From Methylotenera mobilis 13 (GTDB lineage Bacteria > Pseudomonadota > Gammaproteobacteria > Burkholderiales > Methylophilaceae): a stretch of 64,000 bases of DNA. This document shows positions 1-9,754 of this stretch, in pieces. Below the pieces are notes generated by a model. The model saw nothing but the letters and a program-made list of their open reading frames with translations, did no database searches and was not told where the DNA came from. The stretch spans positions 657,362 to 721,361 of the forward strand of contig NZ_KB913035.1 of the NCBI RefSeq assembly GCF_000384255.1, given 5' to 3'. A program made the translations under genes and the position numbers. Position 1 is the stretch's first letter, and each line of letters starts with the position of its first letter.

Positions 1-342
1 CAAGCACTCCCGATTGTGCGCATAGTGCCAAAAAATGAATTTTATGATTTTGAAGCTAAATACTTGCGCGATGACACAGAGTACAGATGTCCATCTGGCT
101 TGAGTGCAGAAAAAGAAGCACTTATCCAGCAAGAGGCATTGCTTGCATTTAATACGATAGGTTGCCAAGGCTGGGGGCGTGTAGATTTTTTAATGGATGA
201 GGCAGGTAAGCACTACTTTTTAGAGGTGAACACTAGCCCAGGGATGACAGATCATAGTTTGGTACCAATGGCAGCGAAAGCCGCTGGTATTAGCTTTGAT
301 GAGTTAGTGGTGAAGGTGTTGAGGTTGGCGCATGTGGGATAG
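1..342 (+). CDS. ddl: D-alanine--D-alanine ligase, C-terminal part (5' end outside window)
   Basis: The reading frame is open from the first base, so this is the last 113 residues of a gene that starts outside the window. It shows the ATP-grasp C-terminal half of Ddl: FYDFEAKYL with DDTEY near the beginning, GWGRVDF in the middle, and EVNTSPGMT, whose Glu and Asn bind Mg-ATP in this family. The enzyme joins two D-Ala in the cytoplasm for peptidoglycan precursor synthesis. The stop codon overlaps the ftsQ start by 11 bp, the usual dcw-cluster arrangement and a sign of translational coupling. Whether it is the ddlB paralogue cannot be told from this fragment. Confidence 0.95.
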   Translation, partial: QALPIVRIVPKNEFYDFEAKYLRDDTEYRCPSGLSAEKEALIQQEALLAFNTIGCQGWGRVDFLMDEAGKHYFLEVNTSPGMTDHSLVPMAAKAAGISFDELVVKVLRLAHVG

Positions 343-1165
343 GCCTGCATTACTCAACTGGATAGCAAACCTACTGTACGCATTAAGTATGGTGGCGGTG
401 TTATATGCAGTGGTGTATGTAGTCGTGCATTTGCCGATTTTTCCACTTCGAGAAGTGAAGGTGGATGGAGAGCTGCGCCATGTAAGCCGTGAGCAGGTGA
501 AACTGATTGTAGCAAAGCATTTAAAAGGCAATTTTTTTACGCTGGATTTAATTAATGCACGTGATGCGTTTGAAAAATTACCATGGGCCCGCAACGTAAG
601 TGTGCGTCGTCGCTGGCCAGATAAATTGGAAGTAGTGATTGAAGAGCATCAAGCGCTTGCACGTTGGGGTAACACTGCATTGGTGAATAAGCAAGGAGAG
701 CTATTTCATGCGGCTTCTAGTAGTGATTTGCCAGTATTTTATGGCCCAGACAATGGCGTGATTGAAGTGGCATCGCAATATGATGCTTTAAGCCAAGTGT
801 TGAAAACCGCTAAGTTAGAAGTAGCTACGTTAGCGCTAACACCTAGACGCGCATGGCAGATTACAACAACCAACGGCATCGTGCTTGAACTGGGTCGAGT
901 GGAGATGCAAGCAAGGCTAGAGAAGTTTGCCAATATTTATAGCAGTACATTGGTTGGCTTGAATAAAAAAATTGCATATGTGGATTTGCGTTATCCGAGT
1001 GGATTTGCGGTGCGCAGGCCCACCGAGGCGATTAGTACAGAAAAAGAAAAAGTTGCGAGTGTAGCAAGTGACCATCAAGCAACAGATATTGCCAGCAAAA
1101 AGACGGCTGACATAAAAGGTATTAAAAGCGAAGCAATAAAAAAACGCACGGGAACCGTGACCTAA
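332..1165 (+). CDS. ftsQ: cell division protein FtsQ
   Basis: Bitopic divisome protein of 277 aa that links early cytoplasmic and late periplasmic division proteins (FtsB/FtsL partners). There is a short cytoplasmic N-terminus, one hydrophobic segment at about residues 12-34, then a POTRA domain starting at [12 protein letters not shown] and running through the [19 protein letters not shown] signature typical of FtsQ. The beta domain ends near [14 protein letters not shown] at about residue 225. After that comes a Lys-rich, low-complexity tail of about 45 residues with no visible motif. The ATG at 332 overlaps the end of ddl, and ftsA follows 19 bp after the stop. Confidence 0.96.
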   Translation: MWDRPALLNWIANLLYALSMVAVLYAVVYVVVHLPIFPLREVKVDGELRHVSREQVKLIVAKHLKGNFFTLDLINARDAFEKLPWARNVSVRRRWPDKLEVVIEEHQALARWGNTALVNKQGELFHAASSSDLPVFYGPDNGVIEVASQYDALSQVLKTAKLEVATLALTPRRAWQITTTNGIVLELGRVEMQARLEKFANIYSSTLVGLNKKIAYVDLRYPSGFAVRRPTEAISTEKEKVASVASDHQATDIASKKTADIKGIKSEAIKKRTGTVT

Positions 1166-1184
1166 TTCACGGAAGGGATGAAGA

Positions 1185-2423
1185 ATGAGCAGAATAAAAG
1201 AAGATAAGAATTTGATTGTAGGCTTGGATATCGGCACATCTAAAATTGTGGCGATTGTTGCCGAGTTGCAGCCAGAAGGTACCTTAAAGGTGATTGGCTT
1301 AGGCCAGCATATTTCACGCGGTCTTAAAAAAGGCGTGGTCGTGAATATTGAATCTACGATGCAATCTATTCAGCGAGCTCTAGAAGAAGCTGAGCTGATG
1401 GCTGACTGCAAAATCAATAATGTCTATACCGGCATTGCAGGCAGCCATATCAAGAGCCTTAACTCACACGGTATGGTCAAGATTAAAGATGCTGAAGTCT
1501 CTCAAATGGATGTAGACCGTGTGATTGAAACCGCGCGCGCGATTGCATTGCCAGCAGACCAGCAAATTTTGCATATTCTCACTCAAGAATTCATTATCGA
1601 CGGCCAAGAAGACGTGCGCGAGCCATTAGGCATGAGCGGCATGAAGTTAGAAGTAAAAGTGCATATCGTGACTGGTGCCGTCGCTGCCGCCCAGAATATT
1701 GTGAAATGCATTAAGCGCTGCGGTATTGAAGTGAGTGATTTGATCTTACAGCCTTTGGCTTCAAGTCTTGCAGTGCTGACAGAAGATGAAAAAGAGCTAG
1801 GTGTTTGTTTGGTTGATATTGGTGGCGGTACTACCGATATCGCAGTATTCAAACAAGGGGCAATTCGCCATACCGCTGTGGTGCCAATCGCTGGCGACCA
1901 AATGACAAATGATGTGGCGGTTGCTTTCCGCACACCAACACAATCAGCAGAAGATATCAAGATTAAGCACGGTTGTGCATTACGCCAACTAGCAGACCCA
2001 CGTGAAGTGGTGGAAGTGCCAGGCGTAGATGGTCGTGATCCACGTCAGTTATCAGTGCAAACCTTAGCTGAGGTGCTAGAGCCAAGAGTAGTAGAGCTTT
2101 ATGAGCTAGTGTTGAATGAGTTACGCCGTAGTGGCATGGAAGACATGATTGCATCAGGCATCGTCATCACTGGTGGTTCAGCGATGATGCGCGGCATGGT
2201 GGAGTTGGGTGAAGAAATATTCCATATGCCTGTACGTTTAGGCATGCCACGTTATGTCGGTGGCTTATCTGAAGTGGTGAGCAATCCGCGCTACGCGACA
2301 GGTGTGGGTCTAGTATTAATGGGTAAGCAACAGCTAGAACGCCATTTAACTGGACAAATGGAATCAAGTTCATTTGGACGAATTTTAGAAAGAATGAAGA
2401 GTTGGTTCCAAGGTAATTTCTAA
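1185..2423 (+). CDS. ftsA: cell division protein FtsA
   Basis: Actin-like ATPase of 412 aa that anchors FtsZ filaments to the inner membrane and recruits late division proteins. The N-terminal phosphate loop is GLDIGTSKIVAIVAE, and the second phosphate motif is VDIGGGTTDIAVF at about residues 208-220. The C-terminus ends in an amphipathic helix (FGRILERMKSWFQGNF), the membrane-targeting sequence of the family. An AAGGGATGAAGA stretch before the ATG acts as ribosome binding site. Length matches E. coli FtsA (420 aa). It lies between ftsQ and ftsZ as usual. Confidence 0.97.
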   Translation: MSRIKEDKNLIVGLDIGTSKIVAIVAELQPEGTLKVIGLGQHISRGLKKGVVVNIESTMQSIQRALEEAELMADCKINNVYTGIAGSHIKSLNSHGMVKIKDAEVSQMDVDRVIETARAIALPADQQILHILTQEFIIDGQEDVREPLGMSGMKLEVKVHIVTGAVAAAQNIVKCIKRCGIEVSDLILQPLASSLAVLTEDEKELGVCLVDIGGGTTDIAVFKQGAIRHTAVVPIAGDQMTNDVAVAFRTPTQSAEDIKIKHGCALRQLADPREVVEVPGVDGRDPRQLSVQTLAEVLEPRVVELYELVLNELRRSGMEDMIASGIVITGGSAMMRGMVELGEEIFHMPVRLGMPRYVGGLSEVVSNPRYATGVGLVLMGKQQLERHLTGQMESSSFGRILERMKSWFQGNF

Positions 2424-2533
2424 AAGTTACCTTAGTAACAAGTAGTTTTTAAGTAGTCGTAAGTGTTTAGCAGTGAAAAGTAGTAAGGCAGAAGTAACAG
2501 TTAAAGTGAACGCTAAAAAGAGGAGGCAGTAAA

Positions 2534-3712
2534 ATGTTTGAGATTATGGAAAAAAATTCGCAAGAAGCCGTGATTAAGGTCATTGGTGTTGGTGGTTGCG
2601 GCGGCAACGCAGTTGCGCACATGATTGAAAAAAATGTGGGTGGCGTTGAATTTATTTGCGCGAATACTGATATGCAAGCTTTGAAAAAGAGCCAAGCAAA
2701 AACAGTATTGCAAATTGGCGAGGCAATGACACGCGGCTTGGGCGCAGGTGCAAAACCTGAAGTAGGTCGTGAAGCTGCATTAGAAGACCGCGACGCAATT
2801 GCAGAGCTGATTGAGGGTGCTGATATGCTGTTTATCACTGCAGGTATGGGTGGCGGTACAGGTACAGGTGCTGCACCAGTGATTGCACAAATCGCTAAAG
2901 AAATGGGTATCTTAACGGTTGCAGTGGTGACTAAACCTTTTGCATTCGAAGGAAAACGCACTAAAGTCGCATCTGATGGTCTAGATGAATTATCAAAGTA
3001 TGTAGATTCACTGATTGTGATTCCTAACGAAAAATTGATGGAAGTATTAGGCGAGGACGTACCGTTCCTGGAAGCATTTAGGGCGGCTAACGATGTATTG
3101 CACAATGCGGTATCAGGCATTGCCGAAATCATTAATTGTGCAGGTATGGTGAACGTTGACTTTGCTGACGTACGCACTGTAATGTCTGAAATGGGTATGG
3201 CAATGATGGGTTCTGCACTTGCAACAGGCCCAGATCGTGCGCGTATCGCGGCTGAGCAAGCGGTGGCAAGTCCATTGCTTGAAGATGTCAACTTAGCAAA
3301 TGCGCGTGGCGTTTTAGTGAACATCACCACTTCAAGTGCTTTCAAAATGAAAGAGTACTACGATGTGATGAACACGATTAAAGCATTCACAGCAGAAGAT
3401 GCAACCGTGATTGTAGGTAATGTTTTTGACGACAGCATGGGTGATGGTTTACGCGTCACCATGGTGGCAACAGGTTTGACAGGCGCACAACGCCGTCAGC
3501 AAAAACCAGAGTTGCGTGTGATGCCACAACAAGTAGTACGTGATGGCACCACTAACCAACCGATTTTTGTTGGTAACGCAAACATCACTACTGATGATGA
3601 AGCGCCAGCAGTGTTTGGTTCAAATAGCCGTCGTGCGCAAGTTGAAGCAATGAAAATGTCAGGGGTTGAAGAATATGACATCCCGGCATTTTTACGTAAA
3701 CAAGCTGACTAA
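2534..3712 (+). CDS. ftsZ: cell division protein FtsZ
   Basis: Tubulin-like GTPase of 392 aa that polymerises into the Z ring. Visible motifs are GVGGCGGNAV near the N-terminus, the tubulin signature GGGTGTGAAPVIA at about residues 108-120, and the T7 catalytic loop NVDFADVRTVM. The C-terminal conserved peptide EEYDIPAFLRKQ binds FtsA and other partners. A very strong Shine-Dalgarno sequence (AAGAGGAGG at 2518-2526) precedes the ATG, fitting the high expression expected. The 110-bp gap after ftsA may hold an extra promoter; none is obvious. This is the last division gene before lpxC. Confidence 0.98.
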   Translation: MFEIMEKNSQEAVIKVIGVGGCGGNAVAHMIEKNVGGVEFICANTDMQALKKSQAKTVLQIGEAMTRGLGAGAKPEVGREAALEDRDAIAELIEGADMLFITAGMGGGTGTGAAPVIAQIAKEMGILTVAVVTKPFAFEGKRTKVASDGLDELSKYVDSLIVIPNEKLMEVLGEDVPFLEAFRAANDVLHNAVSGIAEIINCAGMVNVDFADVRTVMSEMGMAMMGSALATGPDRARIAAEQAVASPLLEDVNLANARGVLVNITTSSAFKMKEYYDVMNTIKAFTAEDATVIVGNVFDDSMGDGLRVTMVATGLTGAQRRQQKPELRVMPQQVVRDGTTNQPIFVGNANITTDDEAPAVFGSNSRRAQVEAMKMSGVEEYDIPAFLRKQAD

Positions 3713-3875
3713 TTAACATCGCACTAAGGGTTAATGCTGATAGGGCAATGTAGCCAGCGAAATGCTGTCGCCTTGAATTATGTTATTATTTAATTGATTC
3801 GTAAGGCAAATAGTTAGGCTTTAAATGTTGGCTAGTGTGCTGTACAGAAACTTAGAGAATGGAAATTGATTAGGC

Positions 3876-4805
3876 ATGTTAAAGCAACGTACACTTAAAA
3901 AAGCGATAAGCGCCACAGGCGTTGGGTTGCACAATGGCGAAAAGGTTACTCTTACCCTCCGCCCAGCTGCACCTAATACTGGTATTGTTTTCAAACGGGT
4001 TGATCTGCCTCAACCTAATGAAATCTTGGCAACTCCTGGCGTAGTGCATGACACAAGAATGTGTTCTGCGCTAGAGTCCAATGGCGCACGCGTTGCAACA
4101 GTTGAGCATGTGATGTCTGCACTTGCTGGTTTGGGTGTCGACAATGTGTATGTAGAGGTTGATGCTTCTGAAATTCCAATTATGGACGGAAGCTCAGGCC
4201 CTTTTGTATTTTTATTGCAAGAAGCGGGTATCGTTGAACAAGCGGCCGCTAAAAAATTCATACGGATTAAAAAGACGGTAGAGGTCAAAGAAGGTGATAA
4301 ATGGGTCAGGTTTGAGCCTTATCACGGCTTTAAAATTGACTTTACGATTAATTTTAACCATCCTGTATTCGAGCATTCTGGCAACAATGTCAAAATAGAT
4401 TTTGCTGCCGATTCTTATATCAAAGAAATCAGTCGTGCACGTACATTTGGCTTTATGCACGAGGTTGAATATTTACGCTCCAATGGTTTAGCGCGCGGTG
4501 GAAGTTTAGATAACGCGATTGTGTTGGATGAGTACCGTGTATTGAATGATGATGGTTTGCGTTACGACGACGAATTTGTTAAACATAAAGTGTTAGATGC
4601 GATTGGTGATTTGTATATGTTAGGCCATCCAATATTAGGGGCTTTCTATGCTTATAAGTCAGGTCATTCATTAAATAATCAATTGTTGCGTGCACTCATG
4701 CAAGATGAAACTGCTTGGGAATATACAACTTTTGAAAAGCAAGAAGATGCTCCAGCAACCTTCTTGTCTCAGCCTGCACAATTGCAGGCAAACCCTGTGT
4801 ATTAA
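3876..4805 (+). CDS. lpxC: UDP-3-O-acyl-N-acetylglucosamine deacetylase LpxC
   Basis: Zn-dependent deacetylase of 309 aa that catalyses the committed step of lipid A synthesis in the cytoplasm. Zn ligands are visible: the His of [15 protein letters not shown] at about residue 78, and His and Asp in [11 protein letters not shown] at about 237-241. The general-base Glu lies beside the first His, and the late catalytic His is in SGHSLNNQL. The N-terminal [10 protein letters not shown] is typical. Length matches the family (about 305 aa). It follows ftsZ after 163 bp, as in many proteobacteria. An LpxC from this position implies an LPS-bearing outer membrane. Confidence 0.98.
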   Translation: MLKQRTLKKAISATGVGLHNGEKVTLTLRPAAPNTGIVFKRVDLPQPNEILATPGVVHDTRMCSALESNGARVATVEHVMSALAGLGVDNVYVEVDASEIPIMDGSSGPFVFLLQEAGIVEQAAAKKFIRIKKTVEVKEGDKWVRFEPYHGFKIDFTINFNHPVFEHSGNNVKIDFAADSYIKEISRARTFGFMHEVEYLRSNGLARGGSLDNAIVLDEYRVLNDDGLRYDDEFVKHKVLDAIGDLYMLGHPILGAFYAYKSGHSLNNQLLRALMQDETAWEYTTFEKQEDAPATFLSQPAQLQANPVY

Positions 4806-4874
4806 AATCGTTAGACAAAAGTCACTGCGCTTAAACAGTCAAGTAAGATTAGTCATTATTAAGAGGAGGCGTAT

Positions 4875-5057
4875 ATGTTAATGATTCGCCTGATATTCGT
4901 TTTATTAGTGATTACCGCCATGGTGTTGCTAGGCTTGTATTTATTATCAAGCGACAAAAAGTATCTGCATTACTTCAAACAAACCATTAAATATACGTTC
5001 TTCTTGGTCATTGTCACCGCTGTATTCTTTGTGTTGCGTCGTATTCTTTATGTTTAG
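4875..5057 (+). CDS. small two-helix membrane protein, unknown function
   Basis: A 60-aa protein with two hydrophobic segments (about residues 3-24 and 40-58) joined by a short charged loop with SSDKKYLHYFKQ. No family is recognised. It is supported as a real gene by a perfect-looking Shine-Dalgarno sequence, AAGAGGAGG, at about 4860-4868 just before the ATG. It is also coupled to slt, whose ATG at 5050 lies 8 bases before this gene's stop. The context, between lpxC and a lytic transglycosylase, hints at an envelope role, but that is inference only. Confidence 0.7.
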   Translation: MLMIRLIFVLLVITAMVLLGLYLLSSDKKYLHYFKQTIKYTFFLVIVTAVFFVLRRILYV

Positions 5058-7068
5058 CCTATTCAAAAAACGATTAGACCTATTTCCATCGCGATATATT
5101 AGTAAGCTTTGCTTAGCCTTGTTGCTGTTATCAGGCAATGTTGCGGCAATGTCATACCAAGCGTTGTTTGAGCACGCACGTGAAGCCTATGCCAAAAGAA
5201 ATGAACTAGCTTTGGCTGAAGATGTTAATCAGCTTAATGAACAGCAATATATATTGGCGCCTTATGCCGCCAATTGGCTAATGTTGCTTAGGTTAGATCA
5301 AGCTGATAATGCTGAAGTGCAAGCATTTCTTACGCAGTATGCTGATATGGCTTTTGTGGATCGTTTACGCGGTGAATGGCTTAAGAAACTAGGAAAGAAG
5401 CAAGAGTGGTCATTGTTTTTTGAGCATCACCAGAACTTTAAACGAGCTGATACTGCAGTTGAGTGTTATGCATTGTATGGAAAAAGTCAGCTTGAGCATC
5501 AAGATGTGGCTGCCCAAGTTAAAAAAATCTGGTTGAGCTCTGCAGACCTGCCAAGTAGTTGTACACCACTGTTTGACGCAATGCAGCAGGCTGGGGAGTT
5601 AGCTAATAGCGATATTTGGGCAAGATTAAGGCTAGCCTTGCATGATGGACAGTTGAATGTTGCTAAGAGCATTATTTCTCGCTTGCCATTATTTGATAAA
5701 AACAATATTGAACTGCTGGAAGTAGCAAAGCAAACGCCTAAGCTGTTACTTACTAATAAAACAGTGAATGTCAGAATTAACAACAAGAAAACTGTTTTAA
5801 AGACACCTTCGTTTAAGGCGCGAGATGACATAGAAGTTAATCTGTATGCGCTTGATGTGTTGGCGCGTAGCAATATCGACGATGCAGTCGCAGTCAATTT
5901 GCAACTTCAGCAGCAATGGTCAAAACCTGATGCGGCGTTTGCATGGGGCCGAATTGCTTATCATGCTGCACGTAAGCATCACCCTCAAGCGCTTGAGTAT
6001 TATGCAAAAGCGCGTGAAGCTTCGTTAGATAAAGAGCAGCTGGCATGGATGACACGTGCAGCTATGCGCGCACATGATTGGGATGTGCTGTTAGAAGCAA
6101 TTAGTAAGATGAGCGCTGAGCAGCAGCAGGAAGGTGCATGGCGTTATTGGAAGGGCCGCGCGCTAAAGGAAAAATCCATACTGGTTGAAGCCAATAAAAT
6201 ATTGGGCCCGCTATCTACTGAGCGGCATTATTATGGCTGGCTGGCGCTTGAGGAACTGGATAGCGTGATGAATAGCCCACAGTTGCAATATACCCCAAGC
6301 GAAATAGAAGTGACGGCCATCGCTAGCCAGCCTGCGATTAAGCGCGCATTTGAGTTGCAAAAACTGGATATGCGCTGGGAGGCTAAGGCTGAATGGGTAT
6401 GGGCAACCCGTGATTTTGATGACAAGCAGCTACTTGCTGCGGCAGAGTATGCACAGCGTCAAAAATGGTACGATGTGGCAATCAGTACTGCAGATAATAC
6501 TAAGCAGTTACATGACTTTAATTTACGTTATCCAACACCATATCGTGATTTATTTAGAGCAGCCGCTGTCAATGAGAACGTAGATGAAGCTTGGATTTAT
6601 GGCTTAACTCGTCAAGAAAGCAGATTCATGCATTATGCAAAATCTGGTGTTGGTGCCTCTGGTTTAATGCAGTTGATGCCAGCGACTGCAAAATGGGCAG
6701 CTCAGCGTATGGGATTAAGTGATTACACCCATGACATGATTCACGATTTAAAGTTTAATGTTGGCATTGGTACTTACTACATGCGTTATACCTTAGAGGT
6801 GATGAATGGTCAGGCGGTGATGGCAACGGCGGCATATAATGCTGGGCCTAGTCGTGCACGGCGCTGGGTAGCTGACGAACCCTTAGAGGCAGCGATTTAC
6901 GTAGAGACGATCCCTTTTGGTGAAACCAGAAGCTATGTACAGAAAGTGATGGCAAATGCGCAGATATACGCGCCAAGATTAGGCCTTCCAGTACAAAGTC
7001 TAAAGGCGAGAATGGGCACTGTTCCTGGACGGATCACGTCCGAAGTGATTTTGGCGGATGTGGAGTAA
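5050..7068 (+). CDS. slt: soluble lytic murein transglycosylase
   Basis: Periplasmic Slt70-type enzyme of 672 aa that cleaves peptidoglycan with formation of 1,6-anhydromuramic acid. I chose the ATG at 5050 because it gives a good signal peptide (LCLALLLLSGNVAA, then MSYQALF); the frame is open back to a TTG at 5011, which would add 13 unlikely residues. The middle is the alpha-helical superhelix typical of Slt. The C-terminal SLT domain has the catalytic Glu in GLTRQESRF, then GASGLMQLMPATAKWAA and AAYNAGPSRARRW. It overlaps the upstream 60-aa membrane protein gene by 8 bp. Confidence 0.95.
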   Translation: MFSLFKKRLDLFPSRYISKLCLALLLLSGNVAAMSYQALFEHAREAYAKRNELALAEDVNQLNEQQYILAPYAANWLMLLRLDQADNAEVQAFLTQYADMAFVDRLRGEWLKKLGKKQEWSLFFEHHQNFKRADTAVECYALYGKSQLEHQDVAAQVKKIWLSSADLPSSCTPLFDAMQQAGELANSDIWARLRLALHDGQLNVAKSIISRLPLFDKNNIELLEVAKQTPKLLLTNKTVNVRINNKKTVLKTPSFKARDDIEVNLYALDVLARSNIDDAVAVNLQLQQQWSKPDAAFAWGRIAYHAARKHHPQALEYYAKAREASLDKEQLAWMTRAAMRAHDWDVLLEAISKMSAEQQQEGAWRYWKGRALKEKSILVEANKILGPLSTERHYYGWLALEELDSVMNSPQLQYTPSEIEVTAIASQPAIKRAFELQKLDMRWEAKAEWVWATRDFDDKQLLAAAEYAQRQKWYDVAISTADNTKQLHDFNLRYPTPYRDLFRAAAVNENVDEAWIYGLTRQESRFMHYAKSGVGASGLMQLMPATAKWAAQRMGLSDYTHDMIHDLKFNVGIGTYYMRYTLEVMNGQAVMATAAYNAGPSRARRWVADEPLEAAIYVETIPFGETRSYVQKVMANAQIYAPRLGLPVQSLKARMGTVPGRITSEVILADVE

Positions 7069-7225
7069 TGGCTCTGTATATGTAGAGGCTCTGTCAATAA
7101 TGAGTGAGCAGTTTAAATTGAATAATGTGAGTAGTAATTAATGATCAAGTCATTGCCATATCACCAAAGTTCGGTAGATAACTGGCGATGTTTTAGAGTG
7201 AAACAGAGAAGTCAGAAGGATTGTC

Positions 7226-8173
7226 ATGCAATTAAAAAAAATATGTGTGTTGGGTGGTTCTGGGTTTGTTGGTAGTGCTATCGTTGCTAAGTTAGATGCT
7301 GCAGGATACCAAGTCACAGTGCTAACGCGCAGAAGAGAAACTGCCAAGCATCTATTTTTGTTACCTAATGTTAATGTGGTTGAGTGTGATGTACTGGATT
7401 ACCACGCACTTAATGCCGTACTGAGAGGTGTTGATGCTGTGATTAATTTGATTGGTATTTTGCACCAAAGTCGTCGTTTAAGTTTTAATACTGTTCACCA
7501 CCAATTGCCAGCGCAACTTGCAAAGATTTGTGCTGATTTAGGTATCAAACGCCTCATTCAGATGAGCAGTCTACGTGCGGATGAGAATGCCCCAAGTCAA
7601 TATTTGCGCTCAAAAGCCGCTGGTGAAACTGCACTAAAAGCACTGCAAGATAAAATTAACATCACAATATTTAAGCCCTCCATTATTTTTGGGCGTGGTG
7701 ATCAATTTACTAATCTTTTTGCGACATTGATTAAATTACTGCCAGTGGTGTTACTTGCAAAACCCAACGCTAAATTTCAGCCTATTTGGGTAGAAGATGT
7801 TGCCAGCTGTTTTGTGAATAGTTTAGAAAACAGCGATACTTATGGTCAAACCTATGAGTTGGCTGGACCTAAAGTGTACACATTCCGAGAGTTGTTGCAG
7901 CAGATCATGGTTGTGTTGGCAGTTAAACGCACGACTATTGGCTTAAACAATACGCTTTCATATTTGCAGGCATTGATAATGGAGTTTCTGCCGGTTAAGT
8001 TAATGTCGCGAGACAATATCAAGTCAATGGAAGTCGATAGCGTTAGTCAGCACCCACTACCTGCAATTTTGGCAGTAGAGCCAAGTGCATTAGAGGCGGT
8101 GTTGCCAGAATACTTGGTAGATCGCACAGCGCGTGGCGCTTATGATCGTTTCCGCAGCGTGGCAGCACGTTAA
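7226..8173 (+). CDS. NAD(P)-binding epimerase-like protein, complex I NDUFA9 family
   Basis: A 315-aa short-chain dehydrogenase/epimerase-fold protein. The Rossmann dinucleotide loop is VLGGSGFVGSAIVAKL at the N-terminus, followed by DAVINLIGIL. There is a SLRADENAPSQYLRSKAAGE stretch in the usual Tyr-x3-Lys region (Y-x3-K seen as YLRSK). The family is close to the mitochondrial complex I accessory subunit NDUFA9 and to bacterial sugar-nucleotide epimerases. In bacteria the substrate is unknown. Position between slt and cca is common in betaproteobacteria. AAGGA precedes the ATG. Confidence 0.85.
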   Translation: MQLKKICVLGGSGFVGSAIVAKLDAAGYQVTVLTRRRETAKHLFLLPNVNVVECDVLDYHALNAVLRGVDAVINLIGILHQSRRLSFNTVHHQLPAQLAKICADLGIKRLIQMSSLRADENAPSQYLRSKAAGETALKALQDKINITIFKPSIIFGRGDQFTNLFATLIKLLPVVLLAKPNAKFQPIWVEDVASCFVNSLENSDTYGQTYELAGPKVYTFRELLQQIMVVLAVKRTTIGLNNTLSYLQALIMEFLPVKLMSRDNIKSMEVDSVSQHPLPAILAVEPSALEAVLPEYLVDRTARGAYDRFRSVAAR

Positions 8174-8211
8174 CTTGGGCTGGTCACTTAGCTAAAGTAA
8201 TGGTTAGTGTT

Positions 8212-9420
8212 ATGCAAACCTACATTGTTGGTGGAGCAGTCCGTGATGAGTTGTTAGGCTATCCTATCAAAGATAAAGACTATGTCGTCGTTGGTAGCAC
8301 GCCAGAGCAAATGGTGGCGGCAGGCTTTAGACCAGTAGGTAAAGATTTCCCCGTATTCTTACACCCTAAAACGCATGATGAATATGCACTTGCACGTACA
8401 GAGCGTAAAACTGCAAAGGGCTATAAAGGATTTGTCGTGCATGCGTCGCCAGAAATCACATTGGAGCAAGACCTAGCAAGACGTGATTTAACAGTGAATG
8501 CTATCGCAAAAAATGAGGTGGGGGAGTTTATAGATCCCTTCCACGGCATTAATGATATCAAGTCTAAAACACTACGTCACGTGAGTGATGCTTTCGTAGA
8601 AGATCCAGTACGTATCTTACGTATTGCGCGTTTTTCTGCGCGTTTAGCAGATTTTAATATAGCTCCAGAAACCTTAAGTTTAATGCAACAGATGGTAGAT
8701 GCTGGTGAGGTTGATGCACTCGTAGCAGAGCGCGTATGGCAAGAGCTTGCCAAAGGCTTAATGGAGAAAAAACCTGCGCGCATGTTTGAAGTGCTACGGT
8801 CGTGTGGTGCATTAAAAAGGATTATTCCCGAGTTGGATAATCTTTGGGGTGTTCCACAGCCACCTCAACATCACCCTGAGGTGGATACAGGCGTTCATGT
8901 CATGATGGTGCTTGATTATGCGGCACAAAAAGCTTTTTCATTGTCTGTGCGCTTTGCTGCGTTAATGCACGACCTTGGCAAAGGAACTACCCCTAAAGAA
9001 ATACTACCACGACATATTGGGCATGAAGAGCGTGGGGTGCACTTGGTGAAAGATGTATGTAAACGCTTACGGGTGCCTAATGACTGTAAAGAACTTGCAG
9101 TGATGGTGGCTAAATTTCACGGTAAGTTATATCAGTCATTAGACATGCGTCCTAGTACATTATTAGAGTTTTTAATCCAGCTAGATGCAATTAGACAGCC
9201 AGAAAGATTCAACGGGTTCTTACAAGCATGTGAGGCAGATTCACGTGGCAGAACTGGGTTGGAAAATTGCCCCACGCCAGCGGCAGATTTAATGCGTAAA
9301 GTGTTAGATGCTGCATTCACTATCGATGCAGGCGCTATCGCCAGTAAACAAAGTGATGTGGAAAAAATCAAGATTGCAATTTTTGAGGCAAGAGTCGAGG
9401 CGATTAAGCGTGTGCTTTAG
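8212..9420 (+). CDS. cca: multifunctional CCA tRNA nucleotidyltransferase
   Basis: Class II CCA-adding enzyme of about 402 aa that builds or repairs the 3' CCA end of tRNAs. The N-terminus YIVGGAVRDELLG and the DKDYVVVG metal-binding Asp pair are diagnostic. RRDLTVNAIA and DPVRILRIARFSARL follow as expected. The C-terminal half contains an HD phosphohydrolase domain (LMHDLGKG), as in the E. coli enzyme of 412 aa. I prefer the ATG at 8212 (MQTYIVGG) by alignment with E. coli Cca; an in-frame ATG at 8200 would add four residues. Confidence 0.95.
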   Translation: MQTYIVGGAVRDELLGYPIKDKDYVVVGSTPEQMVAAGFRPVGKDFPVFLHPKTHDEYALARTERKTAKGYKGFVVHASPEITLEQDLARRDLTVNAIAKNEVGEFIDPFHGINDIKSKTLRHVSDAFVEDPVRILRIARFSARLADFNIAPETLSLMQQMVDAGEVDALVAERVWQELAKGLMEKKPARMFEVLRSCGALKRIIPELDNLWGVPQPPQHHPEVDTGVHVMMVLDYAAQKAFSLSVRFAALMHDLGKGTTPKEILPRHIGHEERGVHLVKDVCKRLRVPNDCKELAVMVAKFHGKLYQSLDMRPSTLLEFLIQLDAIRQPERFNGFLQACEADSRGRTGLENCPTPAADLMRKVLDAAFTIDAGAIASKQSDVEKIKIAIFEARVEAIKRVL

Positions 9421-9510
9421 GTAAGTATCCAGTTTGATCAATCATGTAGATGCGAAAGTGGAGTATATTTAAGTAGCTTTGGCTTTGAGGATTTAATTTC
9501 AAGATTGATT

Positions 9511-9732
9511 TTATATGCCAAGTGCATTCTGAATAAAGTATTTTGCTACATAGCCTACTAGGCCAAAAGTTAGGCCAAGAAATAGAACAAATGCACCAAA
9601 CTTACCGGCCTTTGATTCCCAAGCTAAGTGACCAACAATAAATAACATCAGCAACATTAAACCACCTACACCAAACGTCATACCAAATTCGGTGATTTGT
9701 GCTTCAGTAAAACCAAAAATTGTACCTTCCAA
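9511..9732 (-). CDS. DUF2788 family small membrane protein
   Basis: A 73-aa protein with two predicted membrane helices (about 16-36 and 47-68) separated by the short loop WESKAGKFGAF. The N-terminal EAQITEFGMTFGVGGL and the ESKAGKFG loop are what I recall of the DUF2788 family, common in beta- and gammaproteobacteria and of unknown function. It is encoded opposite to cca and lies 22 bp downstream of the cold-shock/DUF1294 gene, so the two may be cotranscribed. Confidence 0.75.
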   Translation of the reverse strand: MEGTIFGFTEAQITEFGMTFGVGGLMLLMLFIVGHLAWESKAGKFGAFVLFLGLTFGLVGYVAKYFIQNALGI

Positions 9733-9754
9733 CTTTATCTCCAGTGTATCTAAG

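Noticed and set aside
304-594. Minus-strand open frames inside ftsQ, ftsA, ftsZ and other core genes
   Set aside because: They lie wholly within well-supported genes on the other strand, lack ribosome binding sites and show no family-like sequence.
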